In this document: positions 35,205 through 44,463 of the stretch, in pieces
Position numbering within the stretch: position 1 is the stretch's first letter
Layout: each line of letters opens with the position of its first letter
Assembly (NCBI GenBank): GCA_027488375.1
Contig: JAIYBW010000003.1
Coordinates: forward strand, 186,001-250,000
Source of the DNA: Pseudomonadota bacterium
GTDB lineage: Bacteria; Bdellovibrionota; Bacteriovoracia; Bacteriovoracales; Bacteriovoracaceae
Reading direction: 5' to 3'
Length of the DNA stretch: 64,000 nucleotides
Notes under the pieces: generated by a model
What the model was told of the DNA's origin: nothing
Seen by the model: only the letters and a program-made list of their open reading frames with translations
Database searches by the model: none
Translations under genes and position numbers: made by a program

Positions 35205-38200
35205 CTAGTTTTTGACGAATGGGGAACGGTAGAGACCTGCATCTTCATTTGGAGAGCTTCCAGTAAAGATGGTAGTAGAGTTTATAGCTTCTCCTTCAAC
35301 GTTGTAGACACCAATGACAGGGTCACAAGCGGTCGGAGTGGTATTATCATCAAGTTTACCGAAGGCGATAAAGGCTACATCCTTTCTTCCCTGGTTTGTG
35401 ACATAACCATCACTTGAAAGTCTGTGGGCAACACTATTATCAATTCTTATAGGTGCTGCAGATAATTTGACGTGACTGCTGGCATCCAGATCAAGTTCAG
35501 AAATAGGGTTACAATCACCACACGAAAGTGTCCATGTGGACGATACTGATCTTAGTCTTGCCATGTAGACCTTGTAATTACTTGTAGAGGCTGCTTTTGA
35601 GGAGGCAATAATTCTGGCTTCTGATCCGTAGGCAAGGACCTGATAGCTTGAAATATCATTAGTATTGAAGATACTGGTGGTTGAAGTTGTCATATCGACA
35701 TTGCTTGAGTTGTTCATGTCAAATTCATCGAGCTTTGTACCATTATAGTCATAAACACCAAGTTGGAGGGTTGGCCCTATAGCCGCTGTTGCTCCTACGA
35801 AGACATTGGTGGAACTTGCTGTTACTTGAACATTGAGTAGTGCCTCGTTCACGAAAATATTATCACTGTCATTTAAAGCGAACGTTGCTGGATTAAGTTT
35901 ATATAATTTCCCTGCACTACCGCTTTTACTAACAAGAGCTACCCACAAGTTAGTTCCGTCATAGAAGCTATCGAAAGCTGAAGCAGAATTAACTGAAGAT
36001 AGTCCTGTGGTCCCATCATTAGCATCATAGATACTCTCGGCAACAAGACTCATGATACTTCCAGTGGAGGCATAGTAAGCCGAAATCCGATCGTTGTATG
36101 AGCCACCTAGTGAGCTGTCGATGAAAGGTAAATACCAGGTTGATCCATGAAGATAAATTTTCCCAAGTCTGTCAGCGATTCTGGAATTTGGATCAGTAGA
36201 GGCATCAAAGTAGTCACCGGCCTCTGCTCCATAAATTGTAACGGTACTACCTACAGCAGTGGCAGAGTAGCCCGCGAGTCTAGGATCAATTGAGGTATTA
36301 ATAATAGTCTCAAGATTTGTTGCCATTGTTGAGCCGCTACATGTACTACAGATAGTATCAATACCATCGTAGGTTCCAAAATCAATAGTCACACTTCCAT
36401 TTGGATTTCCATTTGGAGTTTGAATAAGGATTGATCCTGTTATAGAGCCTGCACTTGGTGAGAAACTAATTGTTGTTACACCTGAAGTGGCAGTAGAGTC
36501 ACAGTCTGCAGTAGGAGTACAACCATTAACAAATCCTAGGCCATCATAATCAAAACCAAATTTTCCTTCATGATTATTAGGGGCCTGTTTACCATTTGTA
36601 TCTTTTAAGTCAATTCTTCTAACTTGAGGATAGAAACTATTTGGAGAGCCAGTTCTAGAAGCCAGGTAGGCAATGTAGAGTTCATTATCATTTCCTACAA
36701 TAGACAAGTCTTTTACGGTATGAACTGTTCCAGTAGGTACTGGATAAAAGCTAACGAGTAGTTCAGAATCAATCGTATCAATGCCACCTCTGTCTTTTAC
36801 AAGTACTTTTTTCACATGAATGAGATGATCTGTTCCAGATTGAAGATTTCCAATCATGGCAACATAGGCAGCAGAAGAGGTAATGCCGTTAAATGTAGAG
36901 GGAGTGTCATACCAGATTGCAGTCTCATCTCCCTTATCAGTAGCTCCATAAGCTAAACTGTCTGGAATAAGAGGTGAGGACATATCATGGGCCACGGCCA
37001 TGTTATTTCTAACAGTGATAGTCCAAAATTGTGTTGTGGCACTACAAATGGAGTCTGAAATATTCACATTCGTGACTGCGCTAACAGGATGATCTTCCAC
37101 ACAAAGCATAATAGTGAGAGGATTGTCTGTCGCCAGATTTGCTTCTTTTATAAAAGATGGTGTCCAAATAAGGTTGTTAGTATTGGCCCCCTCAATTTCA
37201 GTCCAGGCCGTAACACTCGTATTATTTTTTATAAACCATTGATAACGAAAATTCTTTTCAGCTGTGACACCTGATGTATCAGTTAACGTAGAAGCAGGCG
37301 GATTGTAAATTGAGAATGGGTGCCCGACGAAGCCAAACAGAGTTGTTGCCGCTAAGTTCGTTGGCACCGGAGTCGCAGCCGCGAGGTTAAGTGTTGGAGC
37401 AGGGTTAAAGTTAGTAATGGTTGAGGCTGTTTGTGCACTCACTACGGTCCCTGGAGTCGCTGTAAATGGAGTGTCTGTTACGCTGATAAAGAATGGCACA
37501 GAACATGTATTCCCTCTTTTAACTGCGTCGCAACCCAAACCCGTGAGTCCAAGCAGAAAATCCTCAGGAAGAGTATAGGAAACAGATAAGTTATATGGGT
37601 CTGTGCTTGAAGTTCGTGTAACTGAGCCTTGAGTGAGTGTCGCTGAACTTGTACAACCAACATTGGTACAATATTTAATGATGTAGCTAAAATTATCTCT
37701 TTGATTATCGGAAACATCAACAGAGAAAGTCATACTCTGTCCCTCTGTCACAGCACCAGATGGAGACCAGTTTGAAATTGTAGGGGCCGTATTTGTTTCA
37801 GTGACGCTACCTACAGCAAAGTTCCATGCAAGTGTATTCGATGTGGAACCACTAGATGTAATAGGTGAGTCCACATCTGTAATTTCTGCTTGGATTTGAT
37901 AAGAAAAAGTCGCGTTATTAATCGGCCCAGCTGCGTTGTAGCTATTAATTCGAAATTCACATTCGTATCCGTCAGCTCCGTTTGCATCAGCTGCAGCTGT
38001 CAGATATGGATCACTTACTGAATAGCCACTTTTAGTACAAGTTTGAATATTAACTCCATTCTGATAGAGCCTAATGGAGTAATCAAATTTAGCTTCATTC
38101 GCGGGCAAAGTATAAAAATCATCTGATGTCAGATTAATTTTTACTTTGAAATTGGTATCAGATCCAATCGAACATCCAGATTTGGTTGTACTAGATGAGC

Positions 38201-39572
38201 TCGAGCATGTCAGTGCGGTCATCGTTCCGAAACTGACTTTCGGAGCTTCGTTCTGTGGACGGACATCAAAATTCCAAGTGATGGGATATGTTCCTAGTGA
38301 GACTGGATTATTGATGTCTGCGGATGAATATTCCTGACCTGTGGCTTCGTCAACAACACGTGCTACGAGTGTGTGGGGTTGTGCTGTTGTTGACGTCGTA
38401 TTTGAAAACAGTACAGTATTTAATGTTGCCACTTGAGCATCGCTTAGACAAACTTGTGAGTCAACAGCTGTGGTCAAGCCATCATATATATGTGTGGTGC
38501 CATCAAGGTAGTAGGATACTTTTACGAAGTATGTATCTGACGAATATGTCCCTGTTCCATTTGCCACAGTTACGCAAAAGTTTCCTTGAGCACCTGTAGC
38601 TGGGGCCGTCACTGTTTCTGGAATAAAGTTGTATGAAGTTGAGCCTGTGTAAGGAATATTATTGTAGGCGACAATATTCGTGGAGTGAACCGTTGCATAA
38701 GGAGACGTAGGACTTGCATAAATGTCTCTGTTCGTAATTTTTGGAAGCGGAGGATGAGCAACTGTTGCAGACCATTGTTGTTCAGCAACAACTTCTCCAG
38801 CATTATTTGTGACTCTAGCATTTATGACGTATCCACCAACTCCTAGAGTTGAAGGACTAAAGGTCATTGAAGGATAATTATAACCACTTGGAGAAATCGT
38901 TCCAATTGGAGTTGTCGTCGGAAAATTATCAGTCTCAGAATAAATCAGGACTCCCGATTTATAGAGCTTCCAATCTGTTCTATAACCTGCTCCACTCATC
39001 GTTGCATTATTGTTATAAACTTGAAATGAGTAATTTTGATTTGAATTTTGTGGAGTGTAGTCCGCAGCATAGAGTGCAGGTGTCACACTAGAAGAAACAA
39101 TAATGGGTCTTGGCGTTTCATTAATCTTTAATTCAAAACTATGTGAATCAACGACAGCATTTGTAGAATCCAGGACTCGCGCGGTAATGACATGAGTTCC
39201 TAATTGAGTTGAAAGTGAACTCGGAGTTGTTGTGTAAGTAAAAGTTGTGCCTGAACTTGTTCCTGCGAGAACCACTGGAGAGCCATTATAAACTCTTTCC
39301 CATGTTACAGTATAAGTTTGAGCATAGGGGTTCGCAACAACGATCGAAAATTGAACAGAACTGGTATCATTTTTATATTTACTTAAAACTGAAGCTGGTT
39401 GGAAGCTATCGATATCTATGAAAGAGCTCGGACCATTCATCACTGGTACGCATGTCCTCAGCAAAGCATTAAATGCTTCATTGGTGCCACACTCAGTTTG
39501 CTTTGTCTGTGGAATACAGCTCGCCAAAAAGAGGAGTATAAATAAGAGACCAATAGATTTGAAACCAACCAT
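35205..39572 (-). CDS. Giant surface lipoprotein of unknown family
   Basis: 1455 residues. Lipobox LFLASC with C19, then IPQ. The N-terminal half carries several Ig/cadherin-like beta-sandwich segments of about 100-130 residues (FQPASVLSKYKND..., TNTAPTISNWSPSGAVTEGQ) rich in Ser/Thr/Asn. About 900-1455 contains shorter strand-turn units (DLSIVGNDNELYIAYLAS, GSTWYLPFIDSS, GTNLWVALVS) that read like propeller blades. The first 45 residues hold two extra Cys (TECGTNEAF, LLRTCVPV), a pattern seen in other lipoproteins of this window. Good AAGGAA site; sigma-28-like promoter 30 bases upstream. Function probably adhesion or surface contact. Confidence 0.75.
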   Translation of the reverse strand: MVGFKSIGLLFILLFLASCIPQTKQTECGTNEAFNALLRTCVPVMNGPSSFIDIDSFQPASVLSKYKNDTSSVQFSIVVANPYAQTYTVTWERVYNGSPVVLAGTSSGTTFTYTTTPSSLSTQLGTHVITARVLDSTNAVVDSHSFELKINETPRPIIVSSSVTPALYAADYTPQNSNQNYSFQVYNNNATMSGAGYRTDWKLYKSGVLIYSETDNFPTTTPIGTISPSGYNYPSMTFSPSTLGVGGYVINARVTNNAGEVVAEQQWSATVAHPPLPKITNRDIYASPTSPYATVHSTNIVAYNNIPYTGSTSYNFIPETVTAPATGAQGNFCVTVANGTGTYSSDTYFVKVSYYLDGTTHIYDGLTTAVDSQVCLSDAQVATLNTVLFSNTTSTTAQPHTLVARVVDEATGQEYSSADINNPVSLGTYPITWNFDVRPQNEAPKVSFGTMTALTCSSSSSTTKSGCSIGSDTNFKVKINLTSDDFYTLPANEAKFDYSIRLYQNGVNIQTCTKSGYSVSDPYLTAAADANGADGYECEFRINSYNAAGPINNATFSYQIQAEITDVDSPITSSGSTSNTLAWNFAVGSVTETNTAPTISNWSPSGAVTEGQSMTFSVDVSDNQRDNFSYIIKYCTNVGCTSSATLTQGSVTRTSSTDPYNLSVSYTLPEDFLLGLTGLGCDAVKRGNTCSVPFFISVTDTPFTATPGTVVSAQTASTITNFNPAPTLNLAAATPVPTNLAATTLFGFVGHPFSIYNPPASTLTDTSGVTAEKNFRYQWFIKNNTSVTAWTEIEGANTNNLIWTPSFIKEANLATDNPLTIMLCVEDHPVSAVTNVNISDSICSATTQFWTITVRNNMAVAHDMSSPLIPDSLAYGATDKGDETAIWYDTPSTFNGITSSAAYVAMIGNLQSGTDHLIHVKKVLVKDRGGIDTIDSELLVSFYPVPTGTVHTVKDLSIVGNDNELYIAYLASRTGSPNSFYPQVRRIDLKDTNGKQAPNNHEGKFGFDYDGLGFVNGCTPTADCDSTATSGVTTISFSPSAGSITGSILIQTPNGNPNGSVTIDFGTYDGIDTICSTCSGSTMATNLETIINTSIDPRLAGYSATAVGSTVTIYGAEAGDYFDASTDPNSRIADRLGKIYLHGSTWYLPFIDSSLGGSYNDRISAYYASTGSIMSLVAESIYDANDGTTGLSSVNSASAFDSFYDGTNLWVALVSKSGSAGKLYKLNPATFALNDSDNIFVNEALLNVQVTASSTNVFVGATAAIGPTLQLGVYDYNGTKLDEFDMNNSSNVDMTTSTTSIFNTNDISSYQVLAYGSEARIIASSKAASTSNYKVYMARLRSVSSTWTLSCGDCNPISELDLDASSHVKLSAAPIRIDNSVAHRLSSDGYVTNQGRKDVAFIAFGKLDDNTTPTACDPVIGVYNVEGEAINSTTIFTGSSPNEDAGLYRSPFVKN

Positions 39573-39603
39573 AGTTTCTTTCCTTTTCGTTCCGTCCCAA
39601 GCT

Positions 39604-39631
39604 TTATCGGATGTTTCGCTGAAATTCCTTA
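39604..39631 (-). promoter_or_regulatory. Sigma-28-like promoter candidate for the giant lipoprotein gene
   Basis: Read on the minus strand: TAAG, 16 bases, TCCGATAA. Predicted start of transcription is about 25 bases before the ATG, leaving room for the AAGGAA ribosome site. Same form as the box before gltA, close to the FliA consensus. Confidence 0.45.
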
Positions 39632-39815
39632 GACTTGTGAGAATTGAAGAATTATGGGTTGACTCTATTGTCTCTTTTTCCTGAGTGTTGTGGTTGGCTA
39701 TTCTTCAGTTCTTTTCACAAATACAACTATTTACAAAGGGTTTCATCGGGTGGCAAAATTTAAGTGCTAGGAATTTTTGACCATAATTGTTGGCAAATGA
39801 ATGGAGAAACTTAAG

Positions 39816-40679
39816 ATGTTTTCATTTTTAAAGACGACTTCTCAGACTTCCACTAGACCTTTAGGTAAAGTGATGGCCCTCATGAATCAAAAAGGCGGAG
39901 TCGGGAAAACCACCATGGCCTTCAATCTTGCTCATGCTTTTGCCCATGAAGGAAAAAAAGTTCTTTGTTTGGATATGGATCCTCAAGCGAATTTTACCTC
40001 TCTCTTTGATGTAGAGACTTCTGACTATCATATTTATCATCTTCTCATTAATTCAGTGAAAGAGTTAAAAGCGCTCCATACATCAGCTCTCCCTTCAGAT
40101 GTGATCATCAAGACTAAGCAAGAAGAGGGTGTCCATATTGATCTTCTCCCAGCTGGGCAGGAGTTATCTGGTTTTGAATTAACAGTGGCCGGAATCAATG
40201 GACCTAGACAGCTTATACTCAAAAAGTTTATTGAAAAATATGAGCTACGCTCTCAATACGATGTGATTGTTATTGATGGTCCACCCACTCTTGGATTACT
40301 CGTCGTCAATATTCTTTGTGCTACAGACGGCGTTCTTTATCCATTTGTTCCAGATCGCTTTTCAGAGCAAGGTCTCAAAAACATTCAGCAGGTCGTTGAG
40401 GATATTGCTGAGATGGAGATTACTTCTGTCCCAAAAAATCTTGGTTATATTCCAAACTTATTTGATATACGCCGCAAGCAAGCCAGTTCTGATCTTGCCC
40501 ACATAAAAGAAACATTAGGTGAGGCGACAGTTTATGAAGCCTTTACAAATAAAGTTCAGTTTGGAAAGTCACTGGCCTTGAGAAAATCAGTTTTCCAATT
40601 TAAGTCTGCTGAGTATAAAGATCTTCAAAGACAATTTGTGGACATGAGCCAGAACGTGACGAAGGAATTACAATCATGA
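39816..40679 (+). CDS. ParA/Soj-type ATPase
   Basis: 287 residues. Deviant Walker A KGGVGKTT (26-33) with the signature Lys26, Walker A' LDMDPQANFT near 55-64 and Walker B VIVIDGPPTLG. The C-terminal part (LRKSVFQFKSAEYKDLQRQ) is like orphan ParA proteins rather than plasmid ParA with an N-terminal HTH. The ATG at 39816 is preferred over 39801 because GGAG is 9 bases before it. No parB or parS follows; the next small gene overlaps by 4 bases. It probably positions a cargo on the nucleoid or at a pole rather than segregating the chromosome. Confidence 0.87.
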   Translation: MFSFLKTTSQTSTRPLGKVMALMNQKGGVGKTTMAFNLAHAFAHEGKKVLCLDMDPQANFTSLFDVETSDYHIYHLLINSVKELKALHTSALPSDVIIKTKQEEGVHIDLLPAGQELSGFELTVAGINGPRQLILKKFIEKYELRSQYDVIVIDGPPTLGLLVVNILCATDGVLYPFVPDRFSEQGLKNIQQVVEDIAEMEITSVPKNLGYIPNLFDIRRKQASSDLAHIKETLGEATVYEAFTNKVQFGKSLALRKSVFQFKSAEYKDLQRQFVDMSQNVTKELQS

Positions 40680-40927
40680 AAAATAAGACAAAAAACCCTC
40701 TCTATGTTGTTAAAGGGAATGATGTACAAGAGGCGAGCGGAGTCTTTGACCTTGTTATCAAAAATTTGGGTCTAGAACCTGTCATTCTTTTTATTCAAAG
40801 CATGCTTAAGCTTTTACTTGAACAAATAAAGTCTTATCCGACATTTATTGCCATGAAGGCTTTCTTAGATGAATTTTTTGAAAAGTATCTTTCTGCCTTG
40901 AAAAAAATTATCCCTCAATTGGCCTAA
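40676..40927 (+). CDS. Small partner of the ParA-type ATPase
   Basis: 83 residues, no recognised family. The C-terminal 60 residues are strongly amphipathic or hydrophobic helix (VILFIQSMLKLLLEQIK, FFEKYLSALKKII). ATGA overlap with the ParA gene indicates coupled, near-equal synthesis, as for ParA-cargo adaptor pairs. Role is inferred from position only. It overlaps a convergent gene by 4 bases. Confidence 0.6.
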   Translation: MKNKTKNPLYVVKGNDVQEASGVFDLVIKNLGLEPVILFIQSMLKLLLEQIKSYPTFIAMKAFLDEFFEKYLSALKKIIPQLA

Positions 40928-41196
40928 AAACTTCTTCTTTTTGGAGCAGAGGCTTTGCTTCTTATGGTCTGAGTATCTTCTGTTCCAAAATACTCTTCCT
41001 CTAGACCTTGAGATTTTTTCTCTGACTGAGGAATTGTCTCTCTCGATTCCTGTGCTGATACAATTTGAACGTTTTGGGCAGATTCCTCAAGAAACTGCAT
41101 TTCTTGGTTTAAAATAATCGCCTCTTCGCTTGGAGTGGACTCGGCAAAAGATGTAAAAGAGTAAATCGTGAGGATCAATAAAATGTACATCTTCAT
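40924..41196 (-). CDS. Small secreted protein, function unknown
   Basis: 90 residues. The ATG at 41196 is chosen because AGGAG lies 8 bases before it and it opens a signal peptide (MKMYILLILTIYSFTSFA-ES); an upstream in-frame extension lacks both. The mature part is short, Glu/Gln/Ser-rich, and ends in a basic tail (SKASAPKRRSF), so it is probably unstructured. Confidence 0.5.
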   Translation of the reverse strand: MKMYILLILTIYSFTSFAESTPSEEAIILNQEMQFLEESAQNVQIVSAQESRETIPQSEKKSQGLEEEYFGTEDTQTIRSKASAPKRRSF

Positions 41197-41258
41197 AGAG
41201 GGTCTCCTATAATTAAGGTTAGCAAGACTAATAGGCCTTTTCAACTATCAATGAAAAA

Positions 41259-42317
41259 ATGACTGATTTTGACCTAAAAAGCTATGATTTTGAACTACCT
41301 CCAGAACTGATTGCCGAAAGACCAGTTGCTGATCGTCATTCTTCTCGGCTTCTCGTCTATGATGAAGCTCGAGATCAAGTGATTCATTCATCCTATAAGA
41401 ATATTGGAGAATTTCTTCCTCCTGAATCTACATTAGTCTTTAATCGCTCTAAGGTCTTTCCATGCCGCTTAATTGGCGAAAAAGTTACTGGTGGAGAGGT
41501 TGAAGTTTTTATTTTGTCGCTGATGAGTCAGGATCATTTCTATCCAAGTATGATCAGAGCTTCAGGTAAAAGGCGAGAGGGAGAAATCTTTCATTTTGCC
41601 AATTCTCTTTCTTGTAAAATAGTTAAAGTGATCGGTGATGGTACTTTTCTTGTTCAGTTTAATTGTTCTCATGAGGAATTGCTTTTTCAGCTCGAGCAAG
41701 TGGGCAAAATCCCTATTCCTCCTTACATTAGGGGGGGAGTCAGTGATGAAGAAGATAAAAAAACTTATCAAACAGTCTACGCGAAAGAGGTTGGTTCTGT
41801 AGCAGCTCCAACGGCCGGCCTCCATTTTTCTTTGGAACTTCTGGAGGTTTTAAAAAAACAAGATCACAAACTGGCTTCAGTCACACTTCATGTAGGGGCT
41901 GGAACTTTTGCCCCAGTCAAAACATCCAATATTCTTGAGCATAAAATGCACGAAGAGTTTTATAGCATTGATCAGGAAAATCTTAAAATCATTCAAGAGG
42001 CCAAATGCCGTGTGGCCGTTGGGACCACAAGCCTCAGAACACTTGAGTCCTGTTGGATAGATGGACAGATTCAATTTGATCTTTCTCAAGGAATGCAGGG
42101 AACTTCAATCTTTCTTCACCCTGGTAAAGCAGTTCATTCCATAGATGCTCTTGTCACAAATTTTCACTTACCTCAATCGACGTTACTCATGCTTATTAGC
42201 TCCCTCATTGGCCGAAAAAAAGTCTTAGAGCTTTATGAGATTGCGATCAAGGAAAGATACCGCTTCTTCTCTTATGGAGATGGGATGCTGATCTTAAGAA
42301 AAAAGAGATCTCCTTAA
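41259..42317 (+). CDS. queA: tRNA S-adenosylmethionine:ribosyltransferase-isomerase
   Basis: 352 residues, usual QueA length. Signatures: DFELPPELIAERPV, RLLVYD, LVFNRSKVFPCRL, VGSVAAPTAGLHFS and TLHVGAGTFAPV. Transfers and isomerises the ribosyl group of SAM onto 7-aminomethyl-deazaguanine in tRNA to make epoxyqueuosine. The pathway's Tgt is encoded at 57098, 15 kb away, so the queuosine genes are split by the lipid-like cluster. A G7 run lies within the gene (41731-41737). Confidence 0.96.
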   Translation: MTDFDLKSYDFELPPELIAERPVADRHSSRLLVYDEARDQVIHSSYKNIGEFLPPESTLVFNRSKVFPCRLIGEKVTGGEVEVFILSLMSQDHFYPSMIRASGKRREGEIFHFANSLSCKIVKVIGDGTFLVQFNCSHEELLFQLEQVGKIPIPPYIRGGVSDEEDKKTYQTVYAKEVGSVAAPTAGLHFSLELLEVLKKQDHKLASVTLHVGAGTFAPVKTSNILEHKMHEEFYSIDQENLKIIQEAKCRVAVGTTSLRTLESCWIDGQIQFDLSQGMQGTSIFLHPGKAVHSIDALVTNFHLPQSTLLMLISSLIGRKKVLELYEIAIKERYRFFSYGDGMLILRKKRSP

Positions 42318-43396
42318 GTCTTTTTTAAAATAGAAAACTCATACATCCTCGTACAATCTGCTTTGGCCATTTTTTTGTTGAGTTCTACGTCTGTCACCCA
42401 AGGAGAAAGAATTTGAAAATGAGGCTTTCTCATGAAAGTTCTAATGACGATTTGGGCACCCACCGGAACCGCTTCTGGAAGACTTGTTAAAAATGATGAG
42501 ACTTCGCTATCACTCATGTAAGAGAAAGTGTCAGAGAGAGAATAGAAATCATGAGATTTCTTTTTAAGTAATTTGAGCAGATCTTCCTGATGATAATATA
42601 TTTGAGTTGTGCTGCTCTTAATTTTAAAAAAAAGATCTTGTGAGCACTCAGCAGGAAAGGCTTCATCGAATTGAACTTTATTCAAAAAAATAAGTTGTAA
42701 AAAGTAATTGGCCTTCACCCATGTGTTTTCAAAAAGATCATTAAATTCATGAGCAACATAATCCGCTGCACTGAGGGGGGTTGTTCTTTTATCCTTTGAT
42801 CCAGCAAAATGACCTTTATAGAGAAGCTTATTCGCCACCCAGGGATTGAGAACGATTTTGGTATAAAGATTAAAAAGTTTTTTATTCCAATATTGATTAA
42901 GCCTCTTGCCTTGTTCATTAAGATCTTGAGTATCAAAGATTGGAAGAAGTTTTTTTAAAATTAACTTTTGATAAAGTCTCCCAAGACCCATGAAGTGATT
43001 TTCCCATTTCCCAAGATAAATAAAACCCTGATCCTTCCATAAATGTTCAAAGTGATTCCAGTAGGTCATATCTTCATCAGTGAGTCCTAGCTTATTTAGG
43101 ATTGAAATCCGATCACTACCTTTTTGAATTTGCTTATATCCCAAAAAGAAGAGGTATTCCTCATAGCTGAGATTTTTTATGGCATTAAGTCTAAGCCTAA
43201 ATAGCTTGAGCTGAGCTCCAGAAAGGTCAGAGATATGAAGCTCTTTAGGATTTTTGGCCAGTAAGGGAATCACACGACTACCAGATCCACAAACGCAAAA
43301 ATAAGAATTCGCATTTTCTGGCGCAAGGTTATACTCAATCCATGTATCCTCATTGGCCAGTGAGTAGTTGAGCCCCTGGAAATATTCTTCTTTCAC
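42314..43396 (-). CDS. BtaA-like (DUF3419) 3-amino-3-carboxypropyl transferase
   Basis: 360 residues. The N-terminal motif FCVCGSGSRVIPLL (SAM loop) and HISDLSGAQLKLFRLRLNAIKNLSYEEYLFFLGY match the DUF3419/BtaA family, which moves the aminocarboxypropyl group of SAM to diacylglycerol in betaine-lipid synthesis. The C-terminal YHQEDLLKLLKK...FYSLSDTFSYMSD also fits. BtaB, the N-methyltransferase that completes DGTS, is not in the window, so the product may be an unmethylated homoserine-type lipid or something else. Last gene of the ten-gene operon; overlaps the GNAT gene by 4 bases and queA convergently by 4. Confidence 0.75.
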   Translation of the reverse strand: MKEEYFQGLNYSLANEDTWIEYNLAPENANSYFCVCGSGSRVIPLLAKNPKELHISDLSGAQLKLFRLRLNAIKNLSYEEYLFFLGYKQIQKGSDRISILNKLGLTDEDMTYWNHFEHLWKDQGFIYLGKWENHFMGLGRLYQKLILKKLLPIFDTQDLNEQGKRLNQYWNKKLFNLYTKIVLNPWVANKLLYKGHFAGSKDKRTTPLSAADYVAHEFNDLFENTWVKANYFLQLIFLNKVQFDEAFPAECSQDLFFKIKSSTTQIYYHQEDLLKLLKKKSHDFYSLSDTFSYMSDSEVSSFLTSLPEAVPVGAQIVIRTFMRKPHFQILSPWVTDVELNKKMAKADCTRMYEFSILKKT

Positions 43397-44463
43397 GGTA
43401 TTTCCTTTTTTACCAACACATAATCATGAGTCCAATTAAACGGAGACCATTTTTGGCTCTGTCCGGCTATCTTTTCGCTGGTTAATCCCGTCCGAACAAG
43501 GGCCGAAACGGTTATTTTTTTATTTTGATCAAAGGCCATCTTGACGGCGGAATAAATCATACCTGAGGAAAGTTTAAGACCTTGATATTTTTTAAGAAGA
43601 GCGATTGATTTTATCACGAGGACTTCTTGATCAAAAAAAGCAAAAAGAAATCCAGCAGTCTCCCCCTCGGGTGATAGAAGGACACAAGATGGAGAGAAAT
43701 CATAACTAGTTTTTGCTGCTGCGTAGAGTGCTCTAAATGTCTCAAGATCAATCGGTTCAAAAAGCAAGGCGTCCGAGAAAGCTTCATGGCTTATTTTGTG
43801 AAATAAAGGTAACTCTTGGTCAAAGAATTCTTTCATGTTGAAAGGACGAAGTGAAAAATTCAATTCTTTAATTCTTTTAAAGGATGATTTGAGATGACCT
43901 GTTCCAGGTGCAAAGAATCCCCATTTGATGTTTCTAAAAAAAACAGAATTAAAATAAGTGGAATCTTTGTAGCCAAGATTCCTAAACAAATTGAGATACT
44001 CTGGGGGAGTGGTAGGTTCCCAGGTGTAGCGTGGGAAATATTTCTTACCACCAAGACTAAATCTATAATTAAACCATGTATTTAAATCGATAGGGGCGAA
44101 AATATTCTTCACTTCTTTTGAGCCAAAAATATTTTCTATTTCTTGGATGGTGAAGGTGAAGGCTTCTAAGTACTCTGGGTCCCTTAAATCAATTTCAAAG
44201 AATCCTATTGTTCCCGTATTAGCCTGACTTTTAGAGATTCTAAAACTAATTCTTAAAATCGTTTTTCCATGATGGTTTTTTATGAGCCAAAATTGTGAAC
44301 CATTGTAAAATCCCCATTCAATGAGTTTCCTCGTATGTTCCTCAGTTATGAGCCCAGTACAGTGTGGATCTTTTCTTACATCAAAGGAAAATCTTGAGAA
44401 CTCTTGGATAAATTCAAGATCATTTAATTGAGTTAAAGTGACAATTTGAAATTTATTCATCAT
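43393..44463 (-). CDS. GNAT-like acyltransferase
   Basis: 356 residues. The C-terminal 160 residues look like a GNAT fold (SCVLLSPEGETAGFLFAFFD, LVIKSIALLKKYQGLKLSSGMIYSAVKMA; the latter is the acetyl-CoA pyrophosphate loop region). The N-terminal half (TGTIGFFEIDLRDPEYLEA, NIFAPIDLNTWFNYRF) resembles the first half of tandem acyltransferases of the YghO/FeeM-like sort. Might acylate an amino group, for example of the product of the adjacent BtaA-like enzyme. Abuts the upstream gene with no spacer. Confidence 0.6.
   Translation of the reverse strand: MMNKFQIVTLTQLNDLEFIQEFSRFSFDVRKDPHCTGLITEEHTRKLIEWGFYNGSQFWLIKNHHGKTILRISFRISKSQANTGTIGFFEIDLRDPEYLEAFTFTIQEIENIFGSKEVKNIFAPIDLNTWFNYRFSLGGKKYFPRYTWEPTTPPEYLNLFRNLGYKDSTYFNSVFFRNIKWGFFAPGTGHLKSSFKRIKELNFSLRPFNMKEFFDQELPLFHKISHEAFSDALLFEPIDLETFRALYAAAKTSYDFSPSCVLLSPEGETAGFLFAFFDQEVLVIKSIALLKKYQGLKLSSGMIYSAVKMAFDQNKKITVSALVRTGLTSEKIAGQSQKWSPFNWTHDYVLVKKEIP

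Noticed and set aside
41731..41737. G7 run in queA as a phase-variation site
   Set aside because: Within a conserved Gly-Gly of an RNA-modification enzyme; length is modest and switching has no obvious benefit.
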